64,000 nt of DNA from Allobosea sp. LC85 (GCF_000735605.1 NZ_JPKG01000047.1:1-64000); one strand, 5' to 3'. Counted from the first letter of the stretch, positions 18,547-28,326 are shown. Notes: a model not told the origin generated them from the letters alone. Program-made: numbers and translations.

Positions 18547-18577
18547 TGGCATCGATGACGTGCACGCATCGATGCCA
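18547..18577. repeat. inverted repeat in the ruvC / TauE intergenic region
   Basis: TGGCATCGATG-ACGTGCACG-CATCGATGCCA, perfect 11-base arms with a partly self-complementary 9-base centre. It is the only distinct structure I see in the 362-base divergent gap between ruvC (minus) and the TauE gene (plus). It could be an operator or a hairpin; no match to a known site. Confidence 0.4.
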
Positions 18578-18652
18578 TCACAAGGAAAGAGTTGATCGCG
18601 CCAGGACTTGAGTGATGGTGGGTCGCCCCGCCTGCCTGACCTCCCCGGACCG

Positions 18653-19432
18653 ATGACCGACCTGCTTTCTGCGCTGTTCCCCAGCCTCACCCTCTCGGGG
18701 ATCGCCACCCTTCTCGGCGCAACGCTGCTCGGCGGCCTGGTGTGCGGCTTCACCGGCTTCGGCTTCGCCATGGTCTTCATGCCGCTGGCGAGCCTGGTGC
18801 TGGGCCCCGTCGCGGCGCTCGGCCTGATCTGGGTGATCGACCTGCCCTTCGCATTGCCGATCGCCGCCCGCTCGGCCAAGCGCGCCGAATGGAGCGAGGT
18901 CATCCCGCTGCTGATCGCAGCGACGCTGACGCTGCCGCTCGGGCTCTGGCTGCTGACCTGGCTGGAACCGAGGACGATGCGCTGGATCGTCGCCCTGCTC
19001 GTTCTCGCCGCGGTGACGCTGATGGCCTCGGGCTGGCGCTATCACGGCAAGCCGGGCATCCCGCTCTCGCTCGGCGTCGGTTCGCTGTCGGGCCTGTTCA
19101 ACGGCCTCTCCAGCATCGGCGGGATGCCGCTGGCCGTGTTCTGGCTCGGCGCCCAGCGCAACGACCGGCACAAGGCCCGCGCCAACCTGCAGACCTATTT
19201 CGGCCTGTCGACCGTGGTCAGCGGTGTCCTGCTCTGGCTGAAGAGCATCATCACGGCCGCGTCGCTCGCGATGGCGCTGCCGCTGTTTGCCATTTACGGC
19301 GCCGGGCTCTGGGTCGGCACCCACGCCTTCCGGATCGCCTCCGAGCAGACGTTCCGGCGCATCGCCTATCTCGTGATCTTCCTCAGCGCGCTGATCAGCC
19401 TGCCGCTATGGGATGGAATGCTGGGGCGCTGA
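18653..19432 (+). CDS. TauE/SafE family sulfite exporter-type permease
   Basis: A 259-residue integral membrane protein with about eight helices and the paired family repeats GGLVCGFTGFGFAMVFMPLA and SLSGLFNGLSSIGGMPLAVF. Members move small anions such as sulfite or sulfoacetate across the inner membrane; the substrate here is unknown. An in-frame TTG lies 15 codons upstream, but the ATG at 18653 begins directly before the first helix and is preferred. It stands alone between ruvC and yebC. Confidence 0.85.
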   Translation: MTDLLSALFPSLTLSGIATLLGATLLGGLVCGFTGFGFAMVFMPLASLVLGPVAALGLIWVIDLPFALPIAARSAKRAEWSEVIPLLIAATLTLPLGLWLLTWLEPRTMRWIVALLVLAAVTLMASGWRYHGKPGIPLSLGVGSLSGLFNGLSSIGGMPLAVFWLGAQRNDRHKARANLQTYFGLSTVVSGVLLWLKSIITAASLAMALPLFAIYGAGLWVGTHAFRIASEQTFRRIAYLVIFLSALISLPLWDGMLGR

Positions 19433-19485
19433 ACGCCGTGTTCGCCCTCGCGGGCAAGCAGCCACGTCTTGCGTCACGCGATACA

Positions 19486-19593
19486 GATCACGCTGCGTTT
19501 GGACGAAATCGTCAAAACGCAGCGTGATCGACGCTCATAGTTCAGAGCATGCTTTATGCGAAAAACCGTTGCCACTTTTTCGCAGCATGCTCT
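19486..19593 (-). repeat. composite palindromic intergenic repeat, variant copy
   Basis: Read on the minus strand, module 1 (19544-19593) is bounded by AGAGCATGCT and its complement and carries CGAAAAAGTGGCAACGGTTT, the same core as the copies at 1437, 55229 and 56994. Module 2 (19486-19529) is a different palindrome, with arms GATCACGCTGCGTTTT. The architecture (constant module then variable palindrome) is the same as in the other copies. Confidence 0.75.
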
Positions 19594-19651
19594 TGGGGCA
19601 GCCATCATGGCCGGGCAAGCCCGATCATGACCGGCAAGACGGATTGGCTCC

Positions 19652-20398
19652 TTACGAGCCGAGCTTCGCCATGATCTCGTCGGCGATCTCGAAATTGGCG
19701 AAGACGTTCTGTACGTCGTCGTCATTGTCGAGCGCCTCCATCAGCCGCATCATCGAGGCGGCCTTCTCCTCGTCGAGCGGAGCGGTCGTCGTCGGGCGCC
19801 AGACCGGCTTGGCCGAAGCCGGCGCGCCGAGCGAGGCCTCGAGTGCCTTGGAGACTTCGTTCAGCGCATCGAAGCTGCACAGGATGGTGTGGCCGTTCTC
19901 GTCGCTGACGACATCGTCGGCGCCGGCCTCGATCGCCGCTTCCATGACCTTGTCAGCATCGCCGGCCTCTGGCGGGTAGGTGACCTCGCCGACGCGGTTG
20001 AACATGAAGGAGACGGAATTGCTTTCGCCGAGGGCTCCACCGGCCTTGGTGAAATAGGAGCGGATGGCCGAAGCAGTGCGATTGCGGTTGTCGGTCAGCG
20101 CCTCGACGATGACGGCAGCACCGCCAGGGCCATAGCCCTCATAGCGCACCTCATCATAGTTCTCGCCCTCGTTGCCGGCCGCCTTCTTGATGGCGCGCTC
20201 GATATTGTCCTTCGGCATGTTTTCCGCGCGCGCGGCGAGCACCGCCATGCGCAAACGCGGGTTCATGTTGGGGTCAGGCATGCCCATCTTGGCCGCGACG
20301 GTGATTTCGCGCCCGAGCCGCGAGAACAGCTTGGAACGCACCGCGTCCTGCTTGCCCTTGCGGTGCATGATGTTCTTGAACTGGGAATGCCCGGCCAT
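19652..20398 (-). CDS. YebC/PmpR family DNA-binding regulatory protein
   Basis: A 248-residue cytoplasmic protein of the YebC family. It opens with the signature MAGHSQFKNIMHRKGKQDA and continues with GREITVAAKMG and NVTYEGYGPGG-type YEGYGPGGAAVIVEALTDN. Family members are described as transcriptional regulators and, more recently, as translation factors helping ribosomes through proline stretches. In many bacteria yebC adjoins ruvC; here a TauE gene and a mosaic repeat lie between them. Confidence 0.95.
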   Translation of the reverse strand: MAGHSQFKNIMHRKGKQDAVRSKLFSRLGREITVAAKMGMPDPNMNPRLRMAVLAARAENMPKDNIERAIKKAAGNEGENYDEVRYEGYGPGGAAVIVEALTDNRNRTASAIRSYFTKAGGALGESNSVSFMFNRVGEVTYPPEAGDADKVMEAAIEAGADDVVSDENGHTILCSFDALNEVSKALEASLGAPASAKPVWRPTTTAPLDEEKAASMMRLMEALDNDDDVQNVFANFEIADEIMAKLGS

Positions 20399-20648
20399 CG
20401 AGGTCAGCCTCTTTTGTCACTGTGGACCTGCCAAGGCGGACCAAAGCGGGCCCGGCGAGGCAATCCGCGCCTTATAAGCGGGGCTTTTGCCGGCAGGCAA
20501 GCCGCCGGCCCGCCCTGAATGACGATGCTCCTAATGCGTTTCCGCGGCAGAAGCGCGGCAAGCGAAACGTTAAGCCAATCTTTGCCGAACTGGTTCAGGG
20601 TTATTTCAAATCAGTCCCTCTCGCCAGATTGCCGGTTCTCCCGACCTC

Positions 20649-22013
20649 ATGAAATCTGTGTCCAGCATAGCCATCGCGGAACAGGACATGCGCTTCCGCG
20701 CGTTCCAGATCGGCGCCGACGATCTCGCCCTGTTGCGCCAGCAATCCGCCTTCGCCAAGACGAGACTACCGGGGTTGCTGCAGGAACTGCACGCTGAATT
20801 CGATCCCTGGCCGGAAACCAGCCGCGCGCTGAAAACCCCCGAGGTTCATGAACTCAGGCTGGCGCACTGGATCAGGCTCGCCTCGGGCGATCTCAGGGAT
20901 GGCTACCTCGAATCCGCCCGCAGCCTCGCCGCTGCCTTTTACCGCCACGGCGTCCCGGTCTATGCGGTCGCGATCTGCCACACCATTGTCTCGAACGCGA
21001 TCGGCGCCGAGCTTGGTGTCGACCGCAATGGGCTCCAGAAGCTGAACGGCTTCTGGCAGCATAAGCGTTTCGTTCGGGGCATTGCCATGCGGGCCGCGCT
21101 CAACAAGGCCGTGCAACTGGATCTCGAGCTGCTGCTCGAGACCTATGCCGAGGTCCAGCGCGAAATCCGCGAGCGCACCCGCGCCGAGATCGAGGCCTTC
21201 GAAGTCACGGTTCGCGGCGTGGTCGACACCGTGAACGCCGGCGCGAACCGCGTCGAGACCATGGCGCGCGCCGTCAGCAATGTCGTGCAGGATACGGGCA
21301 CGCAGGCCGTCGTCGCCGCGCAGGCCTCCGACGAAGCATCGGCAAATGTCCAGAACGTCGCCAGCGCGGCCGAAGAGCTCTCCATTTCACTGAACGATGT
21401 CTCGTCCGAAATCTCGCGCGCGGCGAACATGGCGCATGACGCCAATGCGGCCGCGATGAAGACCGACATCATCGTCAAGAGCCTGGCGCATTCGGCCGAA
21501 ACCATCGGCGCCGTGGTCGAGATGATCAAGACGATCGCCGCCCAGACCAACATGCTCGCGCTCAACGCCACGATCGAGGCAGCACGCGCCGGCGAAAGCG
21601 GACGCGGCTTCGCCGTCGTCGCCAATGAGGTCAAGCAGCTTTCGGCCCGGACGGCCCAGGCGACCGACGAGATCGCGGCACAGGTGCCGGCGATGCAGGC
21701 GGCGACGCGCGAGGCAGTTGCGGCAATCGAGAGCATCGTTGCCTTCGTCACGCAGATGGAGCGGACGACGGTGACGATCGCGGGCTCGATCGACGAGCAG
21801 CGCGCCGCAACGCAGGAAATTGCACGCAGCGTCAACCTGGCAGCACTCGGAACGCAGGAGGTCGCGCAGGCCGCCAGCGGGGTCAGCGAGATGGCGCAGA
21901 CGGCAGGCGCCAATGTCTCGGATGTCCTGAGTGTCGCGGAAAACCTGGCAAAGCAAGCTTCCTCGCTCACCTCCGCCTTCGAGAACCTCGCCCGTCAGGG
22001 CCGCACCGCCTGA
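20649..22013 (+). CDS. globin-coupled methyl-accepting chemotaxis protein, soluble
   Basis: A 454-residue protein with no transmembrane helix. Residues about 15-165 resemble the protoglobin sensor of HemAT-type receptors (HELRLAHWIRLASGDLRDGY, then ESARSLAAAFYRHGVPVYAV). Residues about 190-450 form the methyl-accepting signalling domain, with the conserved hairpin ALNATIEAARAGESGRGFAV and VANEVKQLSARTA. In my hand alignment the position of the haem-ligating proximal histidine (VH-x-R-x-G in typical members) is Phe97 (AFYRHG), with a histidine three residues later, so haem binding is doubtful. It would signal to CheA from the cytoplasm. A 250-base gap upstream presumably holds its promoter. 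Confidence 0.8.
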   Translation: MKSVSSIAIAEQDMRFRAFQIGADDLALLRQQSAFAKTRLPGLLQELHAEFDPWPETSRALKTPEVHELRLAHWIRLASGDLRDGYLESARSLAAAFYRHGVPVYAVAICHTIVSNAIGAELGVDRNGLQKLNGFWQHKRFVRGIAMRAALNKAVQLDLELLLETYAEVQREIRERTRAEIEAFEVTVRGVVDTVNAGANRVETMARAVSNVVQDTGTQAVVAAQASDEASANVQNVASAAEELSISLNDVSSEISRAANMAHDANAAAMKTDIIVKSLAHSAETIGAVVEMIKTIAAQTNMLALNATIEAARAGESGRGFAVVANEVKQLSARTAQATDEIAAQVPAMQAATREAVAAIESIVAFVTQMERTTVTIAGSIDEQRAATQEIARSVNLAALGTQEVAQAASGVSEMAQTAGANVSDVLSVAENLAKQASSLTSAFENLARQGRTA

Positions 22014-22032
22014 GCAATTCAGGGCAGGGTGA

Positions 22033-22860
22033 TCAGCCCCGCTCCCACGCCTCCGGCATGGCCTCGCTCAGATGCGGCCCCAGCCTGACGGCCCAGACCA
22101 CCCGGGCCAGGCCCGTCGCGTCGTCGATATCGACCGCAACGCCGGACAGCGTTCCGGGTCCGGTTGCAGGCTCCAGCCTCGCGCCCGGAACCTTCTGCAG
22201 GAAGCGGCGAACCGGCTCCTCCCGGTGCATGCCCAGAACGGAATCATAGTCTCCGCACATGCCGGCATCGGACTGGTAGGCGGTGCCGCCGGGCAGGATG
22301 CGCGTATCGGCGGTCGGGGCGTGGGTATGGGTCCCGACCACGAGACTGGCGCGGCCATCGACGAAATAGGCCATGGCCTGCTTCTCGCTGGTCGCCTCGG
22401 CATGGATATCGATGATGACCGCATCGGCGACCTCACGCAGCGGACAGGCTGCGAGTTCGCGTTCGACCGCGGCAAAGGGATCGTCGAGCGGGTCCATGAA
22501 CAGCCGGCCCATCACATTGACGACCAGCACTCGCGCGCCGTTGCGCGCCTCGATCACAGTCGCGCCGCGGCCGGGCGTTCCAGGCGGATAATTGGCGGGG
22601 CGGACCAATGCGGGCTGGCGCTCGATGAACACCAGCGCCTCGCGCTGGTCCCAGGAATGATTGCCGAGCGTCACGGCATCGGCGCCGGCGGCCAGAAACT
22701 CGTCGCAGATCGCCTCGGTGATGCCGAAGCCGCCGGCCGAGTTCTCGCCATTGATCACGACGCAGTCGAGCTTCCAGCGCTCACGCAGGCCGGGCAGGCG
22801 CTCCTGAACCGCAATGCGACCGGGGCGACCGACGACGTCGCCGAGGAAAAGAAAACGCAT
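22033..22860 (-). CDS. TIGR00282/YmdB family metallophosphoesterase
   Basis: A 275-residue cytoplasmic phosphoesterase. The dinuclear metal site is visible: GDVVGRPGR near the N-terminus, NGENSAGGFGIT, LGNHSWDQ, DIHAEATSEKQAM and VVGTHTHAPTAD. Bacillus YmdB, a relative, hydrolyses 2',3'-cyclic nucleotides such as cAMP; the substrate here is unknown. It lies 55 bases downstream of fthC on the same strand and may share its transcript. It converges with the chemotaxis gene. Confidence 0.92.
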   Translation of the reverse strand: MRFLFLGDVVGRPGRIAVQERLPGLRERWKLDCVVINGENSAGGFGITEAICDEFLAAGADAVTLGNHSWDQREALVFIERQPALVRPANYPPGTPGRGATVIEARNGARVLVVNVMGRLFMDPLDDPFAAVERELAACPLREVADAVIIDIHAEATSEKQAMAYFVDGRASLVVGTHTHAPTADTRILPGGTAYQSDAGMCGDYDSVLGMHREEPVRRFLQKVPGARLEPATGPGTLSGVAVDIDDATGLARVVWAVRLGPHLSEAMPEAWERG

Positions 22861-22915
22861 GACGGGAACCCTGAAGGAAGAAGGAGCGCTTCACTGACGC
22901 GAACGCGAACGCGAA

Positions 22916-23494
22916 TCAACCGCAGCGGATGGTTTCGCGCTCGGTCACGATCCAGTCGAGCTTGCGGTCATGTGGCTCATCGGGAACCGTCGCGATCTCC
23001 TGCGCGCCATAGGCGAGGCCGATCGCGGTGACCGCCCCGAGTTCGGTGAGCGTGCGGTCGTAATAGCCTTTGCCGTAGCCGATGCGGTAGCCGCGACGGT
23101 CGAAGGCCGCCAGCGGCACGAGCAGGATGCTCGGCCTTGCCTGCGGCTGCTGCGGTTCGGGCACCAGCGTGCCGAAGCCGCCGGGCACGATCGGCTCCCA
23201 CGGCGTCCAGCTCCGAAAGATCATCGTGCCATTCACGATGGCCGGCAGGCAAAGCGGAACGCCCTGCGCGTGCAGGGCTTCCAGAACCGGGCGGGGATCC
23301 GCCTCCGAGCGCATCGGCCAATAGGCCGAGACAGGCCCTCCTCCGGCCAACGCCGGCAGCGCCAGGACACCGGCGACGATGGCCTTGTCCCATTCGAGGC
23401 GGTCATCGATCTCAAGCGCGTCACGGCGCGCGAGCGCTTCGATCCGCAGCTCGCTCTTGCCGCGGGGCGGCGTCGTTTGAAGGTCAGTGCGCAT
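22916..23494 (-). CDS. 5-formyltetrahydrofolate cyclo-ligase
   Basis: Converts 5-formyl-THF to 5,10-methenyl-THF with ATP, salvaging a folate side product. It has 192 residues from the ATG at 23494. The family motifs VPLAAFDRRGYRIGYGKGYYDR and FDR...GKGYYDR are present. The frame remains open for 50 codons upstream, but that part overlaps the 6S RNA region and does not look like the family N-terminus. Its position directly after a 6S RNA gene is the classic ssrS-ygfA arrangement. Confidence 0.93.
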   Translation of the reverse strand: MRTDLQTTPPRGKSELRIEALARRDALEIDDRLEWDKAIVAGVLALPALAGGGPVSAYWPMRSEADPRPVLEALHAQGVPLCLPAIVNGTMIFRSWTPWEPIVPGGFGTLVPEPQQPQARPSILLVPLAAFDRRGYRIGYGKGYYDRTLTELGAVTAIGLAYGAQEIATVPDEPHDRKLDWIVTERETIRCG

Positions 23495-23503
23495 GGGGAA
23501 AGT

Positions 23504-23657
23504 GCGGAGCCACCTTGGCCGTGGAATTTTCGATCCCGGGACACCTACTAAGTAGGTGGGCGCCATATGTCCGGGTCCAGGGACCCAGTCAGGGACAGCT
23601 CCCGAGGAGATCGTATGGGCCCGGGAATACATACTCTCACGCACCGGGCAGCCCCGC
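23504..23657 (-). ncRNA. ssrS: 6S RNA
   Basis: This 154-base stretch between zapA and the cyclo-ligase gene fits 6S RNA, which mimics an open promoter and sequesters sigma-70 RNA polymerase. The ends pair over 11 bases: 5' GCGGGGCTGCC (23657-23647) with 3' GGTGGCTCCGC (23514-23504), including G-U pairs. Internal arms also pair (TATGTATTCCCGGGCCCA with TGGACCCGGACATATGG), leaving a central bubble as in known 6S RNAs. A TACATA -10 candidate lies just upstream (23664-23669). The zapA-ssrS-fthC synteny is widespread in proteobacteria. The exact ends are inferred from the pairing. Confidence 0.8.
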
Positions 23658-23747
23658 CAGAGCTATGTAGGACGCTCGCCGGCAAAGCGCCAGAGGCGAT
23701 TGTGACGATACCGCGGTTTGAGGTCAGCGTCGGTCAGGCGGGGGGCT

Positions 23748-24116
23748 TCAGCCGACTGGGCTCGGAATCAGGCTGCGAGCCACGCTTTCGATGCGCTCTG
23801 CCGCTGTGACCAGTGCTTCCGCGGCGCGCTCCTCGACCTCGCCGAGGCGCTGATCGGCCGAGCCCGCATCGCCGCGCACAGCCGAGAGCATGCTCTCCAG
23901 CGTCGCGACGCGCTCCTTGAGCTCCGACACCTCGTCGGCGACCATCAGAGCGGCCATCACATGCAGACGCATGTCGCCGATCTCGCCGAAAGCCTGGCGC
24001 ATTTCGTCGATCTTGCCGTCATAGAGATTGGCGAGCGCTTCGAGATGGGCTTCCTCGCCGTCGCCACAGGCCATGCGATAGGCCTTGCCCGCGATCGTGA
24101 CATTCACCTGCGGCAT
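23748..24116 (-). CDS. zapA: cell division protein ZapA
   Basis: A small cytoplasmic protein that cross-links FtsZ filaments at the division site. It has 122 residues: the N-terminal ZapA fold (QVNVTIAGKAYRMACGDGEE, then LEALANLYDGKIDEMR) and a C-terminal coiled coil (DEVSELKERVATLESMLSAV). A GTG directly precedes the ATG at 24116; GGAGGG upstream fits the ATG. It lies 14 bases after the DUF4164 gene and just before the 6S RNA gene. Confidence 0.93.
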   Translation of the reverse strand: MPQVNVTIAGKAYRMACGDGEEAHLEALANLYDGKIDEMRQAFGEIGDMRLHVMAALMVADEVSELKERVATLESMLSAVRGDAGSADQRLGEVEERAAEALVTAAERIESVARSLIPSPVG

Positions 24117-24130
24117 CACGCCCTCCGTAT

Positions 24131-24418
24131 TCAGTGCTCGCGCGCCTCGGCGCGGGCGATCACATCGCCCACCGCGCCCATCGCCTTCTCCAGCCTGCGT
24201 TCGACATCGCCTGCCGCGGTTTCGACCTGGCCGACGCGCGCGATCGCGCCATCGAGCTCCGCTGCGAGCCGGGCCCTGTCGTCCTGCATCAAGGTCAGCT
24301 CGGTTTCGAGATTGGCCCGTCCGCGCTCCGCCTCGATGCGTCGGCGTGCAGCCGCCTCGAGTTGCGCGAGTGCGCTATCGAGTCGCGCCAGCGCATTGTC
24401 CAGCATCAGGCTCGCCAC
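24131..24418 (-). CDS. DUF4164 coiled-coil protein
   Basis: A 95-residue, almost entirely helical, heptad-rich protein (LARLDSALAQLEAAARRRIE, then ELTLMQDDRARLAAELDGAI). It matches DUF4164, a small alphaproteobacterial family usually encoded with zapA. The start is the GTG at 24418, preceded by GGGAGGAG at ideal spacing. Its habitual place next to zapA and its coiled coil suggest a divisome accessory role, which is inference. The 272-base gap to tkt (24419-24690) holds no gene; it may contain the zapA-operon promoter, and a weak relative of the repeat core (AAGTGGGAAACGCTTTTGGG) near 24485. Confidence 0.8.
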   Translation of the reverse strand: MASLMLDNALARLDSALAQLEAAARRRIEAERGRANLETELTLMQDDRARLAAELDGAIARVGQVETAAGDVERRLEKAMGAVGDVIARAEAREH

Positions 24419-24690
24419 GGTCGTCTCCTCCCTTTCAGCTCGAAGCCGGCTCCATGATTCGCGAGCCTAAAGCAGGATGTGAGCAAGTGGGAAACGCTTT
24501 TGGGCAGATATTCGCAGCTCTCAACTGCCATAACGCCCCCCTGATGAATTGACTCCGGGAGAGCGGGCATCCTATCGAGCACCCGCACGAAAACGATGCC
24601 CCGAAAGCCTACCGGACCGTCGCCCTCCTGCCTTTCCGGCATGGTTCGGACGCGGGACGCGCCCTTCCGCCCGCCGGAGCCAATGACACC

Positions 24691-26688
24691 ATGACCACGA
24701 TCGACCGCGCCCAGCACGACAAGCTCGCCAACGCCATTCGCGCCCTGGCAATGGATGGCGTCGAGCAGGCGAAGTCCGGCCACCCCGGCTTGCCGATGGG
24801 CGCTGCCGACGTCGCAACCGTGCTGTTTACCCGCGTCATGAACTACGACGCCTCCGATCCGCGCTGGCCGGACCGCGACCGCTTCGTTCTCTCGGCCGGT
24901 CACGGCTCGATGCTGATCTACGCCCTGCTCTACCTCACGGGCACGCCCGGCCTGAGCCTCGACGACCTCAAGAAGTTCCGCCAGCTCGAGTCGAAGACCC
25001 CGGGGCATCCCGAGAACTTCATGACTGTCGGCGTCGAGACCACCACCGGCCCGCTCGGCCAGGGTCTCGCCACCGCTGTCGGCATGGCAATGGCCGAGCG
25101 CATGCTCGCCGCCGAATTCGGCAAGAAGGTCGTCGACCACAAGACCTATGTCCTGGCCTCCGACGGCGACCTGATGGAAGGCATCAGCCAGGAAGCGATC
25201 GCGCTTGCCGGCCATCACAAGCTCAACAAGCTGATCGTGCTCTGGGACGACAACGGCATCTCGATCGACGGCCCGCTCTCGATCTCGGACTCGGTCGACC
25301 AGGTCGCCCGCTTCAAGGCCTGCGGCTGGCGCTCCGAGCGCGTCGACGGCCATGATCCCGACGCGATCGAGGCCGCGATCCGCCGCGCCCAGAAGTCGAA
25401 CAAGCCGACCATGATCGCCTGCAAGACGGTGATCGGCTTCGGCGCGCCGAAGAAGGCCGGCACCTCCAAGGCCCATGGCGAGCCGCTCGGCGCCGAGGAA
25501 CTCGCAGCCGCGAAGGCCAAGCTCGGCATCACCGGCGCAGCCTTCGAGATTGCCGCCGACGTCCTGAAGAGCTGGCGCAGCTTCGGCTCGGCCGGCCACC
25601 TCGCCCATAAGGACTGGCTCGTCCGCTTCGAGGCGTTGTCGCCGCGCAAGCGCGCCGAGTTCGAGCGCCGTCTCGCCCACACGATTCCGGGCAAGCTCGA
25701 CAAGGCGATCGTCGCCCACAAGAAGGCTCTTGCCGCCAGCCCGGTCACCGTCGCGACCCGCAAGGCCTCCGAGCTCGCGCTCGACGTCATCGTGCCGGTG
25801 ATGCCGGAACTGGTCTCCGGCTCGGCCGACCTGACGCCTTCGAACAACACCAAGGCCAAGGGGCTGGAAGACTTCACGCTCAAGACCCCGAAGGGCCGCT
25901 ACATCCGTTACGGCATCCGCGAGCACGGCATGGCTGCCGCGATGAACGGCATCACCCTGCATGGTGGCTTCCGCACCGCCGGGGGCACCTTCCTGGTCTT
26001 CGCCGACTATGCCCGCCCCGCGATGCGTCTGGCAGCCCTGATGGGCCTTCCGGTCGTCTATGTCATGACCCATGACTCGATCGGCCTGGGCGAGGATGGC
26101 CCGACCCATCAGCCGGTCGAGCATCTCGCCTCGCTTCGCTCGATGCCGAACATGCGCGTGCTGCGCCCGGCCGACGCGATCGAGACGGCGGAAGCCTGGC
26201 AGATCGCACTTGAGCGGACCCAGGGGCCGACCGTGCTGGCGCTTTCGCGCCAGAATCTCGCTCAGCTCCGCACGGATGGCACCACGACCAACCGTTCGGC
26301 CAAGGGCGCCTATGAATTGCAGGCGGCCGAGGGCGGCAAGGCGCAGGTCTCGCTCTTTGCGTCCGGCTCAGAACTCGAGATCGCCGTTGCGGCCCGCAAG
26401 CTTCTGGCCGAGAAGGGCGTCCGCGCCCGTGTCGTCTCCGTGCCCTCGCTCGAACTGCTGCTCGCTCAGGACGAGGCGACGCAGAGCCAGATCATCGGCG
26501 AGGCCCCGGTCAAGATCGCCATCGAGGCCGCCGTCCGCTTCGGCTGGGACGCGGTGATCGGCCATGACGGCATCTTCGTCGGCATGGCCTCCTTCGGCGC
26601 CAGCGGCCCCTACAAGGACGTCTACAAGCATTTCGGCATTACGCCCGACGCAGTGGTCGAAGCCGCATTGAAGCGGCATAACGGCTGA
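24691..26688 (+). CDS. tkt: transketolase
   Basis: A thiamine-diphosphate enzyme of the non-oxidative pentose phosphate pathway, exchanging two-carbon units between sugar phosphates. It has 665 residues, the usual length. The N-terminal domain has KSGHPGLPMGAADVA, GPLGQGLATAVGMA and the ThDP motif ASDGDLMEG...WDDN; the middle domain has RYGIREHGMAAAMNGITLHG with the catalytic glutamate, then FLVFADYARPAMRLAALM. GGAG lies upstream of the ATG. It leads the glycolytic cluster tkt-gap-pgk-fba. Confidence 0.97.
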   Translation: MTTIDRAQHDKLANAIRALAMDGVEQAKSGHPGLPMGAADVATVLFTRVMNYDASDPRWPDRDRFVLSAGHGSMLIYALLYLTGTPGLSLDDLKKFRQLESKTPGHPENFMTVGVETTTGPLGQGLATAVGMAMAERMLAAEFGKKVVDHKTYVLASDGDLMEGISQEAIALAGHHKLNKLIVLWDDNGISIDGPLSISDSVDQVARFKACGWRSERVDGHDPDAIEAAIRRAQKSNKPTMIACKTVIGFGAPKKAGTSKAHGEPLGAEELAAAKAKLGITGAAFEIAADVLKSWRSFGSAGHLAHKDWLVRFEALSPRKRAEFERRLAHTIPGKLDKAIVAHKKALAASPVTVATRKASELALDVIVPVMPELVSGSADLTPSNNTKAKGLEDFTLKTPKGRYIRYGIREHGMAAAMNGITLHGGFRTAGGTFLVFADYARPAMRLAALMGLPVVYVMTHDSIGLGEDGPTHQPVEHLASLRSMPNMRVLRPADAIETAEAWQIALERTQGPTVLALSRQNLAQLRTDGTTTNRSAKGAYELQAAEGGKAQVSLFASGSELEIAVAARKLLAEKGVRARVVSVPSLELLLAQDEATQSQIIGEAPVKIAIEAAVRFGWDAVIGHDGIFVGMASFGASGPYKDVYKHFGITPDAVVEAALKRHNG

Positions 26689-26784
26689 GTTTCATGCAGA
26701 CACTTGCGTTTGGCCATGCTTTGGCCGATTTGCCCGCGTGAATAACGGCCAACGCGCCGTGAATCGGCGAAGGAGAGGATTGAG

Positions 26785-27795
<1,011 letters not shown>

Positions 27796-27849
27796 CGCAA
27801 CGGCCGGCGGGACCCGGCCCACTGCCGGGCCCCGCCTGACCCTTCTCGA

Positions 27850-28326
27850 ATGAACGGAAAGCGCATGACCAAGATCGAGCCGACCGTCGGCGCGCCGGCG
27901 AGCCCATCCGAGCCCTTCATCGCTGCGCCCAGCGCATCGGGAGCAACGGTGACAGCTCTTTCCGCAGCCAGCCGGGCCGAGGAGGCGGCGCCGACCGCGG
28001 AGCCGCGCAAGCTCGACCAGCTTTCTCGCATCGAGGACAAGGCGGCGCGCATCGAGGAGAAATTTGCCCGCTACGAGGCCGTCTTCACGCGGGCCGAGGC
28101 GTCGCTGGAGCGCAGTGCCGCCAAGGTTGAGAGCGCAACTGGCGCCATGGATTTCGCCGGGATCCGCCAGGAGGTCGCGGCGCTGCGCGAACGCGTCGAC
28201 GCGACGCCGCGTTCGGCGACCCTGTTCACCACCGCCCTAGTCACCGCCGTTCTCACCGTGCTGCTCACCATCCTGGTGCTGAAGTTCGGCGTGCCGGGCC
28301 TGTTTTCGGGACTGCTGCCGCGATGA
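27850..28326 (+). CDS. hypothetical coiled-coil protein with C-terminal membrane helix
   Basis: A 158-residue protein of no family I recognise. Residues about 1-50 are Ala/Pro/Ser-rich and probably disordered, about 52-120 form a charged coiled coil (LDQLSRIEDKAARIEEKFAR, then AAKVESATGAMDF), and about 125-150 form a hydrophobic helix (TALVTAVLTVLLTILVLKFG), leaving a very short tail. This is a tail-anchored layout. The second ATG (27865) has a better GGAAAG site, so the start may be there. Its stop overlaps the pgk start by ATGA, so the two are probably translationally coupled. Confidence 0.7.
   Translation: MNGKRMTKIEPTVGAPASPSEPFIAAPSASGATVTALSAASRAEEAAPTAEPRKLDQLSRIEDKAARIEEKFARYEAVFTRAEASLERSAAKVESATGAMDFAGIRQEVAALRERVDATPRSATLFTTALVTAVLTVLLTILVLKFGVPGLFSGLLPR

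Noticed and set aside
23495..23644. N-terminal extension of the 5-formyltetrahydrofolate cyclo-ligase
   Set aside because: The frame is open, but the region forms the 6S RNA and the extension does not resemble the family N-terminus.
24406..26124. 572-codon minus-strand frame opposite tkt
   Set aside because: It is a high-GC shadow frame of transketolase with no recognisable protein family and no ribosome-binding site.
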